In this document: piece by piece, positions 7,137 through 16,490 of the stretch
Layout: each line of letters starts with the position of its first letter
How positions within the stretch are numbered: position 1 is the stretch's first letter
IMG/VR virus record: IMGVR_UViG_3300015366_000132
Span: 1 to 28,973 of that record
DNA from: a virus
Length of the DNA stretch: 28,973 bases
Reading direction: 5' to 3' (one strand)
Translations under genes and position numbers: made by a program
Notes under the pieces: model-generated
The model's input: the letters and a program-made list of their open reading frames with translations, nothing else
The model's database searches: none
What the model was told of the DNA's origin: nothing

Positions 7137-7784
7137 ATGGCAACGACGATTCCATCATGGGTGATGACGTACAACAGTTTGACGTCTATGGTGCTCTCAT
7201 ATTTAGAGCGCAATGACGCCGCTACTGTCGCCGCAATCCCAACATTTATTACCCTTGCAGAATTTGAGATTGCCCAAGAAATCAAGACTTTGGGACAATT
7301 ACAGGTTGTAACCGCAAGTATGCAATCTGGAGTGCCTAACATACAAAAGCCTGCCCGTTGGCGCAAGACTGTGTCTATGACGCTGACTAACCCTACTACT
7401 GGACAGACTCAGCCTGTACTACTACGTAAGCTTGAATACTTACAGAACTACTGGCCAAACGCCACACAGACAGCAACTCCTGTTTATTACGCTGATAGCG
7501 ATTATGAGCATTGGTACTTAGCGCCTACGCCAGACCAGGCATATACTTTTGAAGTATTGTTCTATGAGCGTATTGCTCCTTTGAGTTCAACAAACCAAAC
7601 AAATTGGCTAACTCAGTATGCCCCAAATGCTATGCTGTACGGTACGCTCTTGCAGGCGATGTTATTTTTAAAGAACGACAACCGTGCTGTATTCCAGCAG
7701 AAATATACTGAAGCCATTAACGCCCTGAAGACCGAGGATATTGCTCGTGTTGGGGATCGTCAAACCATTGCCGTGGATAGTTAA
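7137..7784 (+). CDS. Phage adaptor / head-tail connector protein
   Basis: The 215-residue protein resembles the podovirus adaptor family that docks under the portal. Its N-terminal helices hold [16 protein letters not shown] (about 37-52) and a P-A-R-W-R-K-T segment. A central beta region has [16 protein letters not shown] (about 117-132) and [11 protein letters not shown]. The C-terminal helices have [19 protein letters not shown] and Y-T-E-A-I-N-A-L. The P-L-S, N-x-x-N-W-L and L-Y-G-x-L pattern is characteristic. It starts the structural block after the lysis genes. AAAGGG lies upstream of the ATG. Confidence 0.8.
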   Translation: MATTIPSWVMTYNSLTSMVLSYLERNDAATVAAIPTFITLAEFEIAQEIKTLGQLQVVTASMQSGVPNIQKPARWRKTVSMTLTNPTTGQTQPVLLRKLEYLQNYWPNATQTATPVYYADSDYEHWYLAPTPDQAYTFEVLFYERIAPLSSTNQTNWLTQYAPNAMLYGTLLQAMLFLKNDNRAVFQQKYTEAINALKTEDIARVGDRQTIAVDS

Positions 7785-7786
7785 TC

Positions 7787-9220
7787 ATGACTACATACAT
7801 TAATCCCTACACAGGGCAAACCGTTAACCAATCCCCAATTGGTTATGAATCACTCACCCTGAGTTCAACGACTCAATTACAGTGGCCAATCAACGGCAAC
7901 ACTACAAATGTTGTTGCTGGAATAATTGAAGTAAACGCCACGATGGGCGCAGGTTCTTATACTGGATCTATTAGTGGTACAACATTGACAATTAGCGCGG
8001 TTGCTTCTGGAGCACTGGCAGTTGGATCTGTTATTACTGGTTCAAACATTACCACAGGGACATACGTTACAGCCTTTATAAGTGGTACTGGAGGGATTGG
8101 AACTTACACAGTTTCTATTTCTCAAACAGTTAGTTCAACAACCATTACTACATCTGCTTTGCAATTACAGATGCCACCTGCAACTCAGGTGTCAACGGGA
8201 CAGGCGGTATTGATTCGTAACGTTGGTTCTATAGCGTTCACGGTAACTGATAACAGCGGAAACACAATCTCAAGCATAGCTTCTGGAGTTGCTGACTTTA
8301 TCTACTTAACAGACAACACAACTGTTAACGGTACATGGGCGGTCGTTGTATTTGGTACGGGTGTATCCCAGGCTAATGCATCAACATTGGCTGGCTACGG
8401 TCTAATGGCTATTGGAAGTACTTTAAATGAGTCTTATCCTCTTTCTACTGTTAGTAGCGCTTACACTTTCTTGCCTTCAGACAGGGCCGCATTTTATGTG
8501 TGGACAGGAGGCGCTGGAACACTTACATTGCCCAGTTCATCAGTTGTTGGGAACGATTGGTTTGTAATTGTTCGTAATAGCGGAACTGGTGTTCTGACTG
8601 TATCTCCAAACGGCACAAGTTCTGACACCATTGACGGAAACTCAAACCAACAGTTACAGTTAACAGAGTCTGTTGTATTAGTTTCTAATGGAACAAATGG
8701 GTATAGCACTTTTGCCTATGGACGTTCAAATACTTTTGTATACACCAACTTATTTGTAAACACGACAGGCGGAACAACTACGCTTACAACTGCCCAAGCC
8801 GCAAATGCAATCCAAACCTATACAGGAACATTAACCACTAATGCAACAATTATTTTGCCTTCAACGGTTAATTTGTATGCCCTTAAGAATAGTACAACTG
8901 GTTCATATTCTCTGACATTTAAAACTGCGGTATCTGGTGGAGCCACTTTAGCTTTAAATCAGGGCCAGACGATTATTGCGATTAGTGATGGTACAAACGT
9001 CTATAACTCGCAGACATCGACATCTTCAACAGTTGCCGCACTAACGGTAGGAAATGGATCTGCTGGTGCTCCATCTCTGAACTTCTCAGGGGATACTACA
9101 ACGGGTATTTACCTGGTAGCCAGTGGACAGTTAGGATTCTCTGCTAGTGGATCAAATGGCATGACGCTTACAACTACGGGGTTACTTGTTCCAGTAGGAA
9201 TTTTGGGCGGAGGATTCTAA
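7787..9220 (+). CDS. Beta-rich virion structural protein (decorated fibre/needle-like)
   Basis: The 477-residue protein is rich in Thr, Ser, Gly and Val and lies between the connector and the gp10-like gene, so it is a virion protein. Residues about 20-50 and 122-190 form one module ([27 protein letters not shown]). Inside it sits a self-contained segment at 54-121 ([16 protein letters not shown] to Q-T-V-S-S-T-T-I) of a kind that recurs in many phage surface proteins. Three further beta modules follow with [15 protein letters not shown] and similar lines. The C-terminus has [13 protein letters not shown], seen at the ends of phage fibre proteins. The exact place in the particle is not deducible. 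Confidence 0.6.
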   Translation: MTTYINPYTGQTVNQSPIGYESLTLSSTTQLQWPINGNTTNVVAGIIEVNATMGAGSYTGSISGTTLTISAVASGALAVGSVITGSNITTGTYVTAFISGTGGIGTYTVSISQTVSSTTITTSALQLQMPPATQVSTGQAVLIRNVGSIAFTVTDNSGNTISSIASGVADFIYLTDNTTVNGTWAVVVFGTGVSQANASTLAGYGLMAIGSTLNESYPLSTVSSAYTFLPSDRAAFYVWTGGAGTLTLPSSSVVGNDWFVIVRNSGTGVLTVSPNGTSSDTIDGNSNQQLQLTESVVLVSNGTNGYSTFAYGRSNTFVYTNLFVNTTGGTTTLTTAQAANAIQTYTGTLTTNATIILPSTVNLYALKNSTTGSYSLTFKTAVSGGATLALNQGQTIIAISDGTNVYNSQTSTSSTVAALTVGNGSAGAPSLNFSGDTTTGIYLVASGQLGFSASGSNGMTLTTTGLLVPVGILGGGF

Positions 9221-11790
9221 TGACCTCAAAGGTTGTTGCCCTTCAAATAAAAGCTGGCATTCAAAGGGATGGAACCCAGTTCGCCTCACCAACTTATGTG
9301 GACGGTCAATGGGTTCGTTTTCAAAATGGATTGCCGAAAAAGATGGGGGGGTACAACGGATTGTTTTTGAATGCTACGGGCATATCTCGTGGCATGTACA
9401 TGAGTTCTGTTAATGGGCTTAACTATGTTGTATCGGGTTATAACAATGGTTTAGAGCAGTGGATTACAGATAATACAAGTGCGATTGGTTCTGGTCCTAC
9501 GTCAATATTTACAATTGGTGGAATTACAACTCAGTCAATTACAACTGCTGGTAGAGGGTACGTAAACGGTACTTATACTGGGGTGGTTCCAATAACAACT
9601 AGCGGGAACGGAACTGGGGCAACTTTTACGGTTGTCGTATCTGGGAATGTGGTAACAACTGTAACCAATACAGCAGTTGGAACTGGTTACGGATACGGAG
9701 ATACATTTACATTTGCAAACTCAGATATAGGCGGAAATGCTTTATCTAGTGTGGCTGTAACTGGTACTGCTGGACAATTCTCTTGTACAAGCACAATTAC
9801 TCTTGTTGCAGGCCAAGCTATTAGCGTAACTGGCATATTTAGTGGAACTGCTACGGGTATTGTGCCTGGTACTTATTATGTAATTACAGGTGGTACAACC
9901 AGTTTTACTTTATCTTCTCAACCAGGTGGTACGGCAATAACAACAACGGCTGGAACAACTACGGGATTGACGTTTAATCCAGTTACGCCGTTTCAGGGGA
10001 CTATTACATCTGTAACTTATTACGGAATTAACGTTGCTCCTTCCATCAATTATTTTCAGCCAAACAACAATAATTTGTGGCAATTTGAGATTGGTTATGA
10101 CTCAACAGGTGGCAACCAAAACAAGTTAATTGCCCATCCAGGACAAAACTTAAGTGCAATTGATAGTACGGTCAATACACGTCCATTGTTTGGCAACTTC
10201 AGCGGAACATCTGTTACCCCTGTAGGTGTATTTACGGCAACTGGTACAACAACAAATGGATCTCCGAACCTGACATTCTCTACACCCAACTATGCAATGG
10301 GGGCAGGATTAAGTGTTTCAGGTACAGGTATTCCAGCCAATTCAACGATTGTCTCGTCAAATCTTGTAAGCAATGCCTTTACATTAGCATCGGTTGCTGT
10401 GACGGGTACTGCTGGACAGTTCTCTTGTAGCGCAACGGCTAGTACGCTTATTACAGGCCAGCAAGTTATTGTGACAGGACAATTGACGGGTACTGCGACT
10501 GGTATATCAGCGGGCACTTATTACATTGTGGCTACCAACGGAAGCACGACATTTACCTTGTCAATTTTATCAGGTGGTACAGGTATTGTCACTACGGCAG
10601 GTACGACTGCTGGACTAACATTTATTGCCCAAGTAGCTAGTGTGTGGACTGTAATACTAAACAACAATGCAACTGCATCAGGGACTGTAACTCTGACTTT
10701 TGATAACAACATTGCAGTATCTGGTGGAGTTGTAATGCTTCACCCGTACTTATTTGTGTACGGGAATAACGGTCTGATTCAAAATTGCGCGGCAAGTGAT
10801 TTCAACAACTGGACGTCATCTGACGCTAATGCCAACAACGTATCTACTGGTAAGATTGTTAAAGGACTACCACTCAGGGGGGGTACAACGTCTCCTGCTG
10901 GATTATTTTGGTCATTAGACTCTGTTATACGTGTTAGCTATGCTCCTAGCACGGTGGGTAGTATTAATTACTACTGGAAGTATGATTTGATCACCAGTCA
11001 GAGTTCAATATTATCTTCGTCCTCAGTCATTGAGTATGACGGTCTTTTCTATTGGATAGGTGTTGATCGTTTCTTGATGTACAACGGCGTAGTCCAAGAG
11101 ATACCCAATAGCCAGAATCAGAACTGGTTCTTTGACAACTTAAACTATGCTCAGCGCCAGAAAGTCTGGTGTACCAAGATTCCTCGATGGGGTGAAATCT
11201 GGTGGTTCTACCCACGGGGTAATGCCACAGAGTGTACAGATGCGATTATTTATAACGTTCGTGAGAAGACTTGGTATGATGCTGGACAAGCGACGGGGGC
11301 TCAGCGTTCAGCGGGAACATATACAGAGGTCTTCCATTACCCTGTTATGGCTGGATACTCTCCCAATACAGCAGGCAAGTACACCTTATGGCAACATGAA
11401 GTTGGCACAGATCAGGTGTATACAAACCAAGTAGATGCGATTAATTCGTTCTTTGAGACGCCTGCGCTTGGTACATACGCAGGACTGGTAGGTTCTACAC
11501 AGCAACCAGGAGATAACGTCTGGACACGTTGTGAGAGGGTTGAGCCTGACTTTGTACAGTCTGGACAAATGTCAGTTATTGTGACTGGTAAGGGTTATGC
11601 TGATGATGCTGACATTACTTCTGATCCATACAACTTTGATCCAACAACCTTAAAGGTAGACATGCGTGAGCAAAGGCGTGAACTGCGATTACGTTTTACC
11701 TCTAACGTTGTTGGAGGTAATTACTTTATGGGTAAAGTCTTGATAAGTATGGACACAGGCGACATTCGCAGTACAGCGAATCCTTCGTAA
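9220..11790 (+). CDS. gp10-like packaged-DNA stabilisation / tail tube protein with inserted beta domains
   Basis: The 856-residue protein starts with a motif typical of podovirus tail-tube or DNA-stabilisation proteins (Y-V-D-G-Q-W-V-R-F-Q-N-G-L-P-K-K-M-G-G-Y, 26-45). It ends with W-T-R-C-E-R-V-E-P-D-F and S-D-P-Y-N-F-D, then M-R-E-Q-R-R-E-L-R-L-R-F-T-S-N-V and G-N-Y-F-M-G-K. The beta-propeller-like core includes L-H-P-Y-L-F-V-Y-G and N-C-A-A-S-D-F-N-N-W. Three insertions enlarge it: a glycine-rich domain at about 105-176 and two copies of a 76-78-residue repeat at 177-252 and 391-468, the second nested within another inserted domain. By analogy with P22 gp10 it would plug the connector and hold DNA in the capsid. 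The start overlaps the previous stop by one base (TAATG). Confidence 0.7.
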   Translation: MTSKVVALQIKAGIQRDGTQFASPTYVDGQWVRFQNGLPKKMGGYNGLFLNATGISRGMYMSSVNGLNYVVSGYNNGLEQWITDNTSAIGSGPTSIFTIGGITTQSITTAGRGYVNGTYTGVVPITTSGNGTGATFTVVVSGNVVTTVTNTAVGTGYGYGDTFTFANSDIGGNALSSVAVTGTAGQFSCTSTITLVAGQAISVTGIFSGTATGIVPGTYYVITGGTTSFTLSSQPGGTAITTTAGTTTGLTFNPVTPFQGTITSVTYYGINVAPSINYFQPNNNNLWQFEIGYDSTGGNQNKLIAHPGQNLSAIDSTVNTRPLFGNFSGTSVTPVGVFTATGTTTNGSPNLTFSTPNYAMGAGLSVSGTGIPANSTIVSSNLVSNAFTLASVAVTGTAGQFSCSATASTLITGQQVIVTGQLTGTATGISAGTYYIVATNGSTTFTLSILSGGTGIVTTAGTTAGLTFIAQVASVWTVILNNNATASGTVTLTFDNNIAVSGGVVMLHPYLFVYGNNGLIQNCAASDFNNWTSSDANANNVSTGKIVKGLPLRGGTTSPAGLFWSLDSVIRVSYAPSTVGSINYYWKYDLITSQSSILSSSSVIEYDGLFYWIGVDRFLMYNGVVQEIPNSQNQNWFFDNLNYAQRQKVWCTKIPRWGEIWWFYPRGNATECTDAIIYNVREKTWYDAGQATGAQRSAGTYTEVFHYPVMAGYSPNTAGKYTLWQHEVGTDQVYTNQVDAINSFFETPALGTYAGLVGSTQQPGDNVWTRCERVEPDFVQSGQMSVIVTGKGYADDADITSDPYNFDPTTLKVDMREQRRELRLRFTSNVVGGNYFMGKVLISMDTGDIRSTANPS
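9748..9975 (+). repeat. Intragenic repeat, copy 1 of a 76-78-residue surface domain
   Basis: This encodes S-V-A-V-T-G-T-A-G-Q-F-S-C through A-G-T-T-T-G-L-T-F in the gp10-like protein. It matches a second copy about 640 bases downstream in order and spacing of motifs (F-S-C, G-Q-x-I/V-x-V-T-G, G-T-A-T-G-I, G-T-Y-Y-V/I, F-T-L-S, T-T-A-G-T-T). The nucleotide match is clear but imperfect, so the duplication is not recent. Confidence 0.8.
10390..10623 (+). repeat. Intragenic repeat, copy 2, nested in another inserted domain
   Basis: This encodes S-V-A-V-T-G-T-A-G-Q-F-S-C through A-G-T-T-A-G-L-T-F. The flanks form the two halves of a different surface module: T-G-T-T-T-N-G-S-P-N-L-T-F and S-G-T-G-I-P-A-N-S-T before it, and N-N-N-A-T-A-S-G-T-V-T-L-T-F after it. 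Copy 2 therefore appears inserted inside that module between F-T-L-A and the closing strands. Confidence 0.75.
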
Positions 11791-12029
11791 TGGCTGTAAC
11801 TTACGACCCCAGAAACATGCAGTGGGACTACTGGTGCAGGCTTATGGAAGAGCAGTTTGCTCCAAATCAGTTGGGGAATGTGCCAGAGGAAAACTGGCGG
11901 TTATGGGTAGACGGAATGAACGGTATAGGATATTTTGTGCAATCGGGTATACCTGACCACCGAGGATTTGCCACATGGCAAGAATGGGCGGCGCAGTTAA
12001 CTGGAATTATGAGTTTGGATCCAAAATGA
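11790..12029 (+). CDS. Small conserved structural-region protein, 79 residues
   Basis: The protein is acidic and tryptophan-rich: Y-D-P-R-N-M-Q-W-D-Y-W-C-R-L-M-E-E-Q-F, then E-E-N-W-R-L-W-V-D-G-M-N-G-I and T-W-Q-E-W-A. The D-P-R-x-M-x-W-D-x-W-C and E-N-W-x-x-W patterns recur in small proteins following gp10-like genes in related phages. The function is unknown to me; a minor virion or assembly factor is likely from position. It is coupled at both ends, TAATG with the preceding gene and ATGA with the next. Confidence 0.65.
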   Translation: MAVTYDPRNMQWDYWCRLMEEQFAPNQLGNVPEENWRLWVDGMNGIGYFVQSGIPDHRGFATWQEWAAQLTGIMSLDPK

Positions 12030-12388
12030 CACCATCAGAAATTATCACAGCAGATGCTCAGCAACACCAAGTTGATCCACAAAAGGTTTTAACCTATGTG
12101 GCTAAAGAAGTGTCTGAGGGTAAAGGCAACATACTGCAACACGGTAACAGTGTTCTTTTTCTAGTCCACCTTGGAAAGCAAGCGGTTGAGTGCCATCTGT
12201 ACACGGTTGATCCTCCCAATACTTTGCGTAAAGCATTAACAAACTTTTTAAGTGTTATCAAACAAACCCCAGTTTTAAGGTTGTATGGTAAAGCCGACAA
12301 TCCTGGCATAGTGCAGATGTTGCACATGATTGGATTAAATGTGCAACATTCAGATTTGCCCCAGTTCAACTGGATGGCTAACATATAA
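12026..12388 (+). CDS. Conserved phage protein, possible GNAT-like fold
   Basis: The start at ATG 12026 gives 120 residues and the usual 4-base ATGA overlap. The longer frame from 11975 would overlap the upstream gene heavily. The protein runs T-P-S-E-I-I-T-A-D-A-Q-Q-H then V-L-F-L-V-H-L-G-K-Q-A-V-E-C-H-L-Y-T-V-D, A-L-T-N-F-L, L-R-L-Y-G-K-A-D-N-P and L-N-V-Q-H-S-D-L-P-Q-F-N-W-M-A. The strand-helix order with H-L-Y-T-V-D and Y-G-K-A-D-N recalls small acetyltransferase-like phage proteins found with ejection genes. I see no clear acetyl-CoA loop, so this assignment is weak. Confidence 0.6.
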   Translation: MTPSEIITADAQQHQVDPQKVLTYVAKEVSEGKGNILQHGNSVLFLVHLGKQAVECHLYTVDPPNTLRKALTNFLSVIKQTPVLRLYGKADNPGIVQMLHMIGLNVQHSDLPQFNWMANI

Positions 12389-12398
12389 GGTGAAATAA

Positions 12399-13844
12399 AT
12401 GGGAGTAGTATCATCAGCAATCAAATCGGTAGGGGATGGAATATCCACTATTGGTAGGGACGTGGGTAATTTTATTGAGAATCCTTCAGAGGCACTTCAT
12501 CAGGCTGGTAAAGTTATTGATGGAACTGTAAAGGCTATTGAGAAAAATCCTTGGTCAGCTATTGCGGATATTGGTGCGATTGCTACTGGTAATGCTTATC
12601 TTGTCCCATATCTTAATGCAGGTATTGGTATTGCCCAAGGTCAAGACCCAACAAAAGCAGTACTGAACGGCGTTGAAAGCGGTTTAATTGCAGGTGGCGT
12701 TAACATGGCTGGAGCAGATCTTGCCGGCATGACGGACAACGATGTATTGCAAAAGGCGGTATTGAATCCTTCAGTTCAGCAAGGCGTTAGTGGAACGCTT
12801 AACTCAATAGCTCATGGCCAAGATCCAAGTAAAGCATTAGAGAATGGTTTAATCAATGGCATTTCTGGAGCCGCTGGGTCAAACGTTGGTGATCTTACTG
12901 GTAGCAACTTAGTGGGAGGTATAACAGGATCTCTTGTTAATAGTGGACTACGTGGCACAAACCCAACCAATGCAATTGCTGGATCTCTAACCAACTCTGG
13001 AATTCAATCCGTAGGTAATTACGGTAAAAACTTGTTAAGCAAAGACAGCAATACATCCGATACTACTGTTTCCTCTGCTCATGGCGGTTCTATCCATTTA
13101 GACAAGATTGTTCCAGAGTTGATGGAAGTTTTAAAGAAACATATTCAGCCCAAACATTTTGTAACTGGAGGTACATCGGGTGGAGACCCTTCTGATCCTA
13201 ATTCAGTTGATTGGAAATCTATTCAAGATATGGCTAACCCAACTTTTGCAAAGACTTACGGGGCTACTGTATTAAACCCTGGAGGTGCTAAGACTGCGGC
13301 GGGGACTTTTGATCCAGTAAGGGAGATGCCAATTGTTCAGATGGCACAAGGCCCTTTGGCGTCCTTAATTCATAAGGCTGACGGTGGACTATCAAAGTAC
13401 CATAAAGCGGCTCCTAAAGGCCATAACCCTGAGTTCATTACAGGCGTGACTGGGTTCTATGCTGGTGGCCGTGGTACAGGTCAATCGGACGATATTCCAG
13501 CTATGCTACACGACGGCGACTATGTAATTGATGCTGATGCGGTTGCGGCTTTTGGGGATGGTTCTAGCAAGGCTGGTAATGATGCCTTGATGAAGTTCAT
13601 GCACCAAATACCCCATGAGGAGGCGAACCACGGGAATCCAGTACCAGCCAAAATAGCAGACGGGGAAGTTGTACTTCCAGCGTCTTTTGTAACGGCTTTA
13701 GGGCATGGAGACAACAAACATGGCGCAAAGATGCTGGACGCCATGAGAGAAGAGCTTAGAGAGCACAAAAGATCAGCACCAACAAGTAAAATACCACCAA
13801 AGGCAAAGTCACCTCTTGACTACCTCAAGATGGCGAAAGGTTAA
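12399..13844 (+). CDS. Internal virion / ejection-type protein with repeated DGD/DGE motifs
   Basis: The 481-residue protein has an N-terminal Gly/Ala/Asn-rich half with three imperfect repeats: G-Q-D-P-T-K-A-V-L-N-G-V (81-92), G-Q-D-P-S-K-A-L-E-N-G-L (140-151) and G-T-N-P-T-N-A-I-A-G-S-L (186-197). The C-terminal half carries two copies of a motif common in phage internal or tail proteins: G-Q-S-D-D-I-P-A-M-L-H-D-G-D-Y-V-I (361-377) and P-V-P-A-K-I-A-D-G-E-V-V-L-P (414-427), each followed by a short Gly/Asp/His stretch. The end is basic (R-S-A-P-T-S-K-I-P-P-K-A-K). It lies at the head of a run of four large genes of the kind that form a podovirus ejectosome; the role is inferred from this. 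AAGGTGA precedes the ATG. Confidence 0.6.
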   Translation: MGVVSSAIKSVGDGISTIGRDVGNFIENPSEALHQAGKVIDGTVKAIEKNPWSAIADIGAIATGNAYLVPYLNAGIGIAQGQDPTKAVLNGVESGLIAGGVNMAGADLAGMTDNDVLQKAVLNPSVQQGVSGTLNSIAHGQDPSKALENGLINGISGAAGSNVGDLTGSNLVGGITGSLVNSGLRGTNPTNAIAGSLTNSGIQSVGNYGKNLLSKDSNTSDTTVSSAHGGSIHLDKIVPELMEVLKKHIQPKHFVTGGTSGGDPSDPNSVDWKSIQDMANPTFAKTYGATVLNPGGAKTAAGTFDPVREMPIVQMAQGPLASLIHKADGGLSKYHKAAPKGHNPEFITGVTGFYAGGRGTGQSDDIPAMLHDGDYVIDADAVAAFGDGSSKAGNDALMKFMHQIPHEEANHGNPVPAKIADGEVVLPASFVTALGHGDNKHGAKMLDAMREELREHKRSAPTSKIPPKAKSPLDYLKMAKG

Positions 13845-13846
13845 AA

Positions 13847-14980
13847 ATGTCAAATCTGCTTAATTCAAGTCAAACCACAACAACAACAGCGCCAGGTTAT
13901 TACAACGACTATCTAGCAACGCTAGCTACTCAAGGTGGACAAGCCGCGCAAAACGCTCAATTTGCTGGTGTAACTGATTTACAAAATCAAGCTTTTAACA
14001 ATGTAACCCCTGCAAGTACTGCTTATCAGCCCACCTTAAATCAAGCTGGAACTACGTTATCTAATGCGGCTAATGCAACTTCTCCTTTGGCGGCAGGTGC
14101 TCAATACTTAAATTCAGCACAACAAGACCCATCACAACTTGCGGCTCAGTATATGAGCCCGTACACCAACACAGTTGTTAATCAACTGGGCGACTTGAAC
14201 AATAGGAATATCCAACAAAATCTTGCCCCATTGGCAATGGCTGGTGGAATCGGAAGCGGTCAGTTTGGATCACAACGTGCAAATCAAGTGCTTGGACAGA
14301 CTATAAACAACGCTAACCAAAACGCACTTGCTCAACAGTTCCAAGCATTAAATACTGGATATAACACAGCGTTACAGACTGCCGAACAACAAAACGCACT
14401 AGAGGGTCAACTTGGTGCAACGGCTGGCAACCAGGCTTATCAAGGTCAAACTGGACTTACAAATGCTGGACAGCAATTAGGTGCTTTAGCTCAGACAAAC
14501 CAGAATTTAGGTTTGAACACAATCAATGCACAAGATACTTTAGGTACTCAACAACAGACAATTGCTCAGAACGAGCAAAACTACCCATTAGCCAAATTGC
14601 AGGCAATGGCTGGTCTTATGTCTGGTCAGAGTATTCCTACTACTTCATCTACTTCGCTCAATGCTTCTCCATTGTCTGGAATAGCTACAGCCGCGGCATT
14701 AGGTGCTGGACTAATAAACTCAGGACTAGGGTCTACTTTAGCAAAAGGCGCAACAGGCTTGTATGACAAAGTAACAGGTTCAAACGATCCAAATACACCA
14801 ACAAGCAACGAGATAGCTACTGCTGTAAATTCTAAGGGTGCTCTTGCATCTGATCAAGCTTTAGAGGATGCCGCCGCTAATAATAATGCTCCGTTGAGCC
14901 CACCTCCTGATCAAACAAATCAAACAGATCAAACAGATCCAAATAAAAATCCTGATGATGGTACTTTAAATCCAGGTTAA
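13847..14980 (+). CDS. Gln/Asn/Ala-rich internal virion protein
   Basis: The 377-residue protein is very rich in Gln, Asn, Ala, Thr and Gly. A likely long helix spans about 100-260, with Y-M-S-P-Y-T-N-T-V-V-N-Q-L (105-117), G-G-I-G-S-G-Q-F-G-S-Q-R-A and N-E-Q-N-Y-P-L-A-K-L-Q-A-M-A-G-L-M-S-G. A hydrophobic glycine-rich patch lies at about 275-300, and a disordered tail carries a Gln/Thr/Asp tripeptide repeat. The Y-x-x-P-Y-x-x-x-V-V and G-G-x-G-S-G-Q-F-G-S motifs recur in internal or ejected proteins of environmental podoviruses. Function in DNA delivery is inferred from family style and position. Confidence 0.6.
   Translation: MSNLLNSSQTTTTTAPGYYNDYLATLATQGGQAAQNAQFAGVTDLQNQAFNNVTPASTAYQPTLNQAGTTLSNAANATSPLAAGAQYLNSAQQDPSQLAAQYMSPYTNTVVNQLGDLNNRNIQQNLAPLAMAGGIGSGQFGSQRANQVLGQTINNANQNALAQQFQALNTGYNTALQTAEQQNALEGQLGATAGNQAYQGQTGLTNAGQQLGALAQTNQNLGLNTINAQDTLGTQQQTIAQNEQNYPLAKLQAMAGLMSGQSIPTTSSTSLNASPLSGIATAAALGAGLINSGLGSTLAKGATGLYDKVTGSNDPNTPTSNEIATAVNSKGALASDQALEDAAANNNAPLSPPPDQTNQTDQTDPNKNPDDGTLNPG
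14909..14935 (+). repeat. Three 9-base tandem units (RATCAAACA)
   Basis: GATCAAACA, AATCAAACA and GATCAAACA follow head to tail within the 3' end of the Gln/Asn-rich gene and encode D-Q-T, N-Q-T, D-Q-T. The repeat keeps the frame and lies in the predicted disordered tail, so it probably varies in length between relatives. Confidence 0.75.
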
Positions 14981-14992
14981 TAAGGAATAAAA

Positions 14993-16480
14993 ATGACAAT
15001 GACAAGTAAATCTAATTTAACATTGCCTATGCTCGATGTAAGCAACGTTGATTCATCCAAACTTAATTTGGCAGGTTATTATGATAAAGAGCATCCAGAA
15101 ATTGCTAATTCAATTGATGAATTTATTGATCAACGGAAAAAATTTGCTGATTCTTTAGAAGAGCGTTACAAAAACCCTAATTGGTTCAAAGTTGCCGCTG
15201 GTCTGGCTAAACCACAACTTGGCGGGTTCATGGCGTCTTTAGGATCTGGGGCAGAGGCTCTTGGAGATTGGCAAGAACAACAACGTGCGGTTGTGCCAAC
15301 GATTGCTAAGATGAGAGCAGAAAATTCATTGTATGGAACGGCACTAAATCAACAATCCGTTTCCTCAAAAATTCTTTCTGATTGGAAAACCAATCATCCC
15401 AATGAACCATATCCTCCAGCATTGATTTCCAAAGTTGAAGAGTTAGTTGGTAAAGAGCATCCATTAGCAACTTCTGCTAAGACATTTCAAACAACAACTG
15501 GAACTGCTCAAGAACAAAGTTTGGCGGCTCAAAGAGCAAAAAATGAAAATCCTTTTTATCAAGTTTTACCTGGAACTTTGCCAGAAGATTGGGCACAAAA
15601 TACAGAATTAACTCGTAAAAAGTTGCAAGACGAACTCGTTGCTACAGGTAAATTTACTCCTGAAGCTCTTAAATTACTTCCAAACAAAGACTTGTTAGAT
15701 ACACATCAGCAAATGACAAAAACAAATGCTGAGCTTAAACTTAAAAATGCTCAAAGTGCTGGAGATGTTATTGCTGGTAACTCACAAGCGTTGCAAGATC
15801 TTACTGCGGCTCGTGATCTAGCATCTTCACCAAAACTTGAAAAAATGTTAGGCATTGGTTCTGGGCAAAATGCAGTATCTGCCCTTTTTGGATGGATTGC
15901 CGCTCCTACTGAGGCTGGAAAAATTGGTGCTCTCAATGAGGCCGCGGCCAAGCTTGCACAAAAAGATCCACAAGCATATGCGGACTTTCAGGTATTGCAA
16001 AAGACTTTGTCTAAAAACTTGGCTGATGCTCGTGCAACTATACAAAACCCATCAGTTGGGGCGCAAAACTTGTTATCACAGACACAACCTAGCGTACTTA
16101 ATTCCAAGCTTGCAATTGTAAAAATGCTTGATTTGATTGCGCATGAAAAGTCTTCCCAAACTCGTGAAGGTGTTTTAAGACAAACTTATCGAGGCAGAGA
16201 TCCTGCTGGGTTTGAATCTGATCCATCTTCTGGATTTGCAGAATTGCAAAGACAAATACAGGAAGAAAAAAGAGCTATTGAAAAATCTCCAACAGCCGAT
16301 TCAGAATTGCCAAAATTCTATAATCCGTATTCTTCTTTATATACCGCTTCATCTGCTTCAGCGCCATCTGTTAAGACAAAACCACAAGCATCATCTTCAA
16401 GTTCAAATAATAAATCTCGCATAACTAACAATACAGCAATTGAAGATCTTATGAGAAAACGTGGATTATTAACTGATTAA
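14993..16480 (+). CDS. Large helical internal virion protein
   Basis: The 495-residue protein is highly helical and lacks signal peptide and membrane segments. It contains an N-terminal R-K-K-F-A-D-S-L-E-E-R-Y region and a short Gly-rich segment (L-A-K-P-Q-L-G-G-F-M-A-S-L-G-S-G, about 71-86). A long Gln/Lys/Ala-rich central part has T-G-T-A-Q-E-Q-S-L-A-A-Q-R-A-K-N-E-N-P-F-Y. The Ser-rich, basic C-terminus ends I-E-D-L-M-R-K-R-G-L-L-T-D. Position between two ejection-type genes suggests a role inside the capsid. The sequence is noticeably more AT-rich than the earlier structural genes. AAGGAA lies upstream of ATG 14993; a second in-frame ATG at 14999 is possible. Confidence 0.55.
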   Translation: MTMTSKSNLTLPMLDVSNVDSSKLNLAGYYDKEHPEIANSIDEFIDQRKKFADSLEERYKNPNWFKVAAGLAKPQLGGFMASLGSGAEALGDWQEQQRAVVPTIAKMRAENSLYGTALNQQSVSSKILSDWKTNHPNEPYPPALISKVEELVGKEHPLATSAKTFQTTTGTAQEQSLAAQRAKNENPFYQVLPGTLPEDWAQNTELTRKKLQDELVATGKFTPEALKLLPNKDLLDTHQQMTKTNAELKLKNAQSAGDVIAGNSQALQDLTAARDLASSPKLEKMLGIGSGQNAVSALFGWIAAPTEAGKIGALNEAAAKLAQKDPQAYADFQVLQKTLSKNLADARATIQNPSVGAQNLLSQTQPSVLNSKLAIVKMLDLIAHEKSSQTREGVLRQTYRGRDPAGFESDPSSGFAELQRQIQEEKRAIEKSPTADSELPKFYNPYSSLYTASSASAPSVKTKPQASSSSSNNKSRITNNTAIEDLMRKRGLLTD

Positions 16481-16490
16481 AAGGTAAATC

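Noticed and set aside
11147-11434. A 95-codon frame inside the gp10-like gene, and other long alternative frames in structural genes
   Set aside because: These are shadows of the real genes. They lack ribosome sites and carry no motif, unlike the embedded Rz1.
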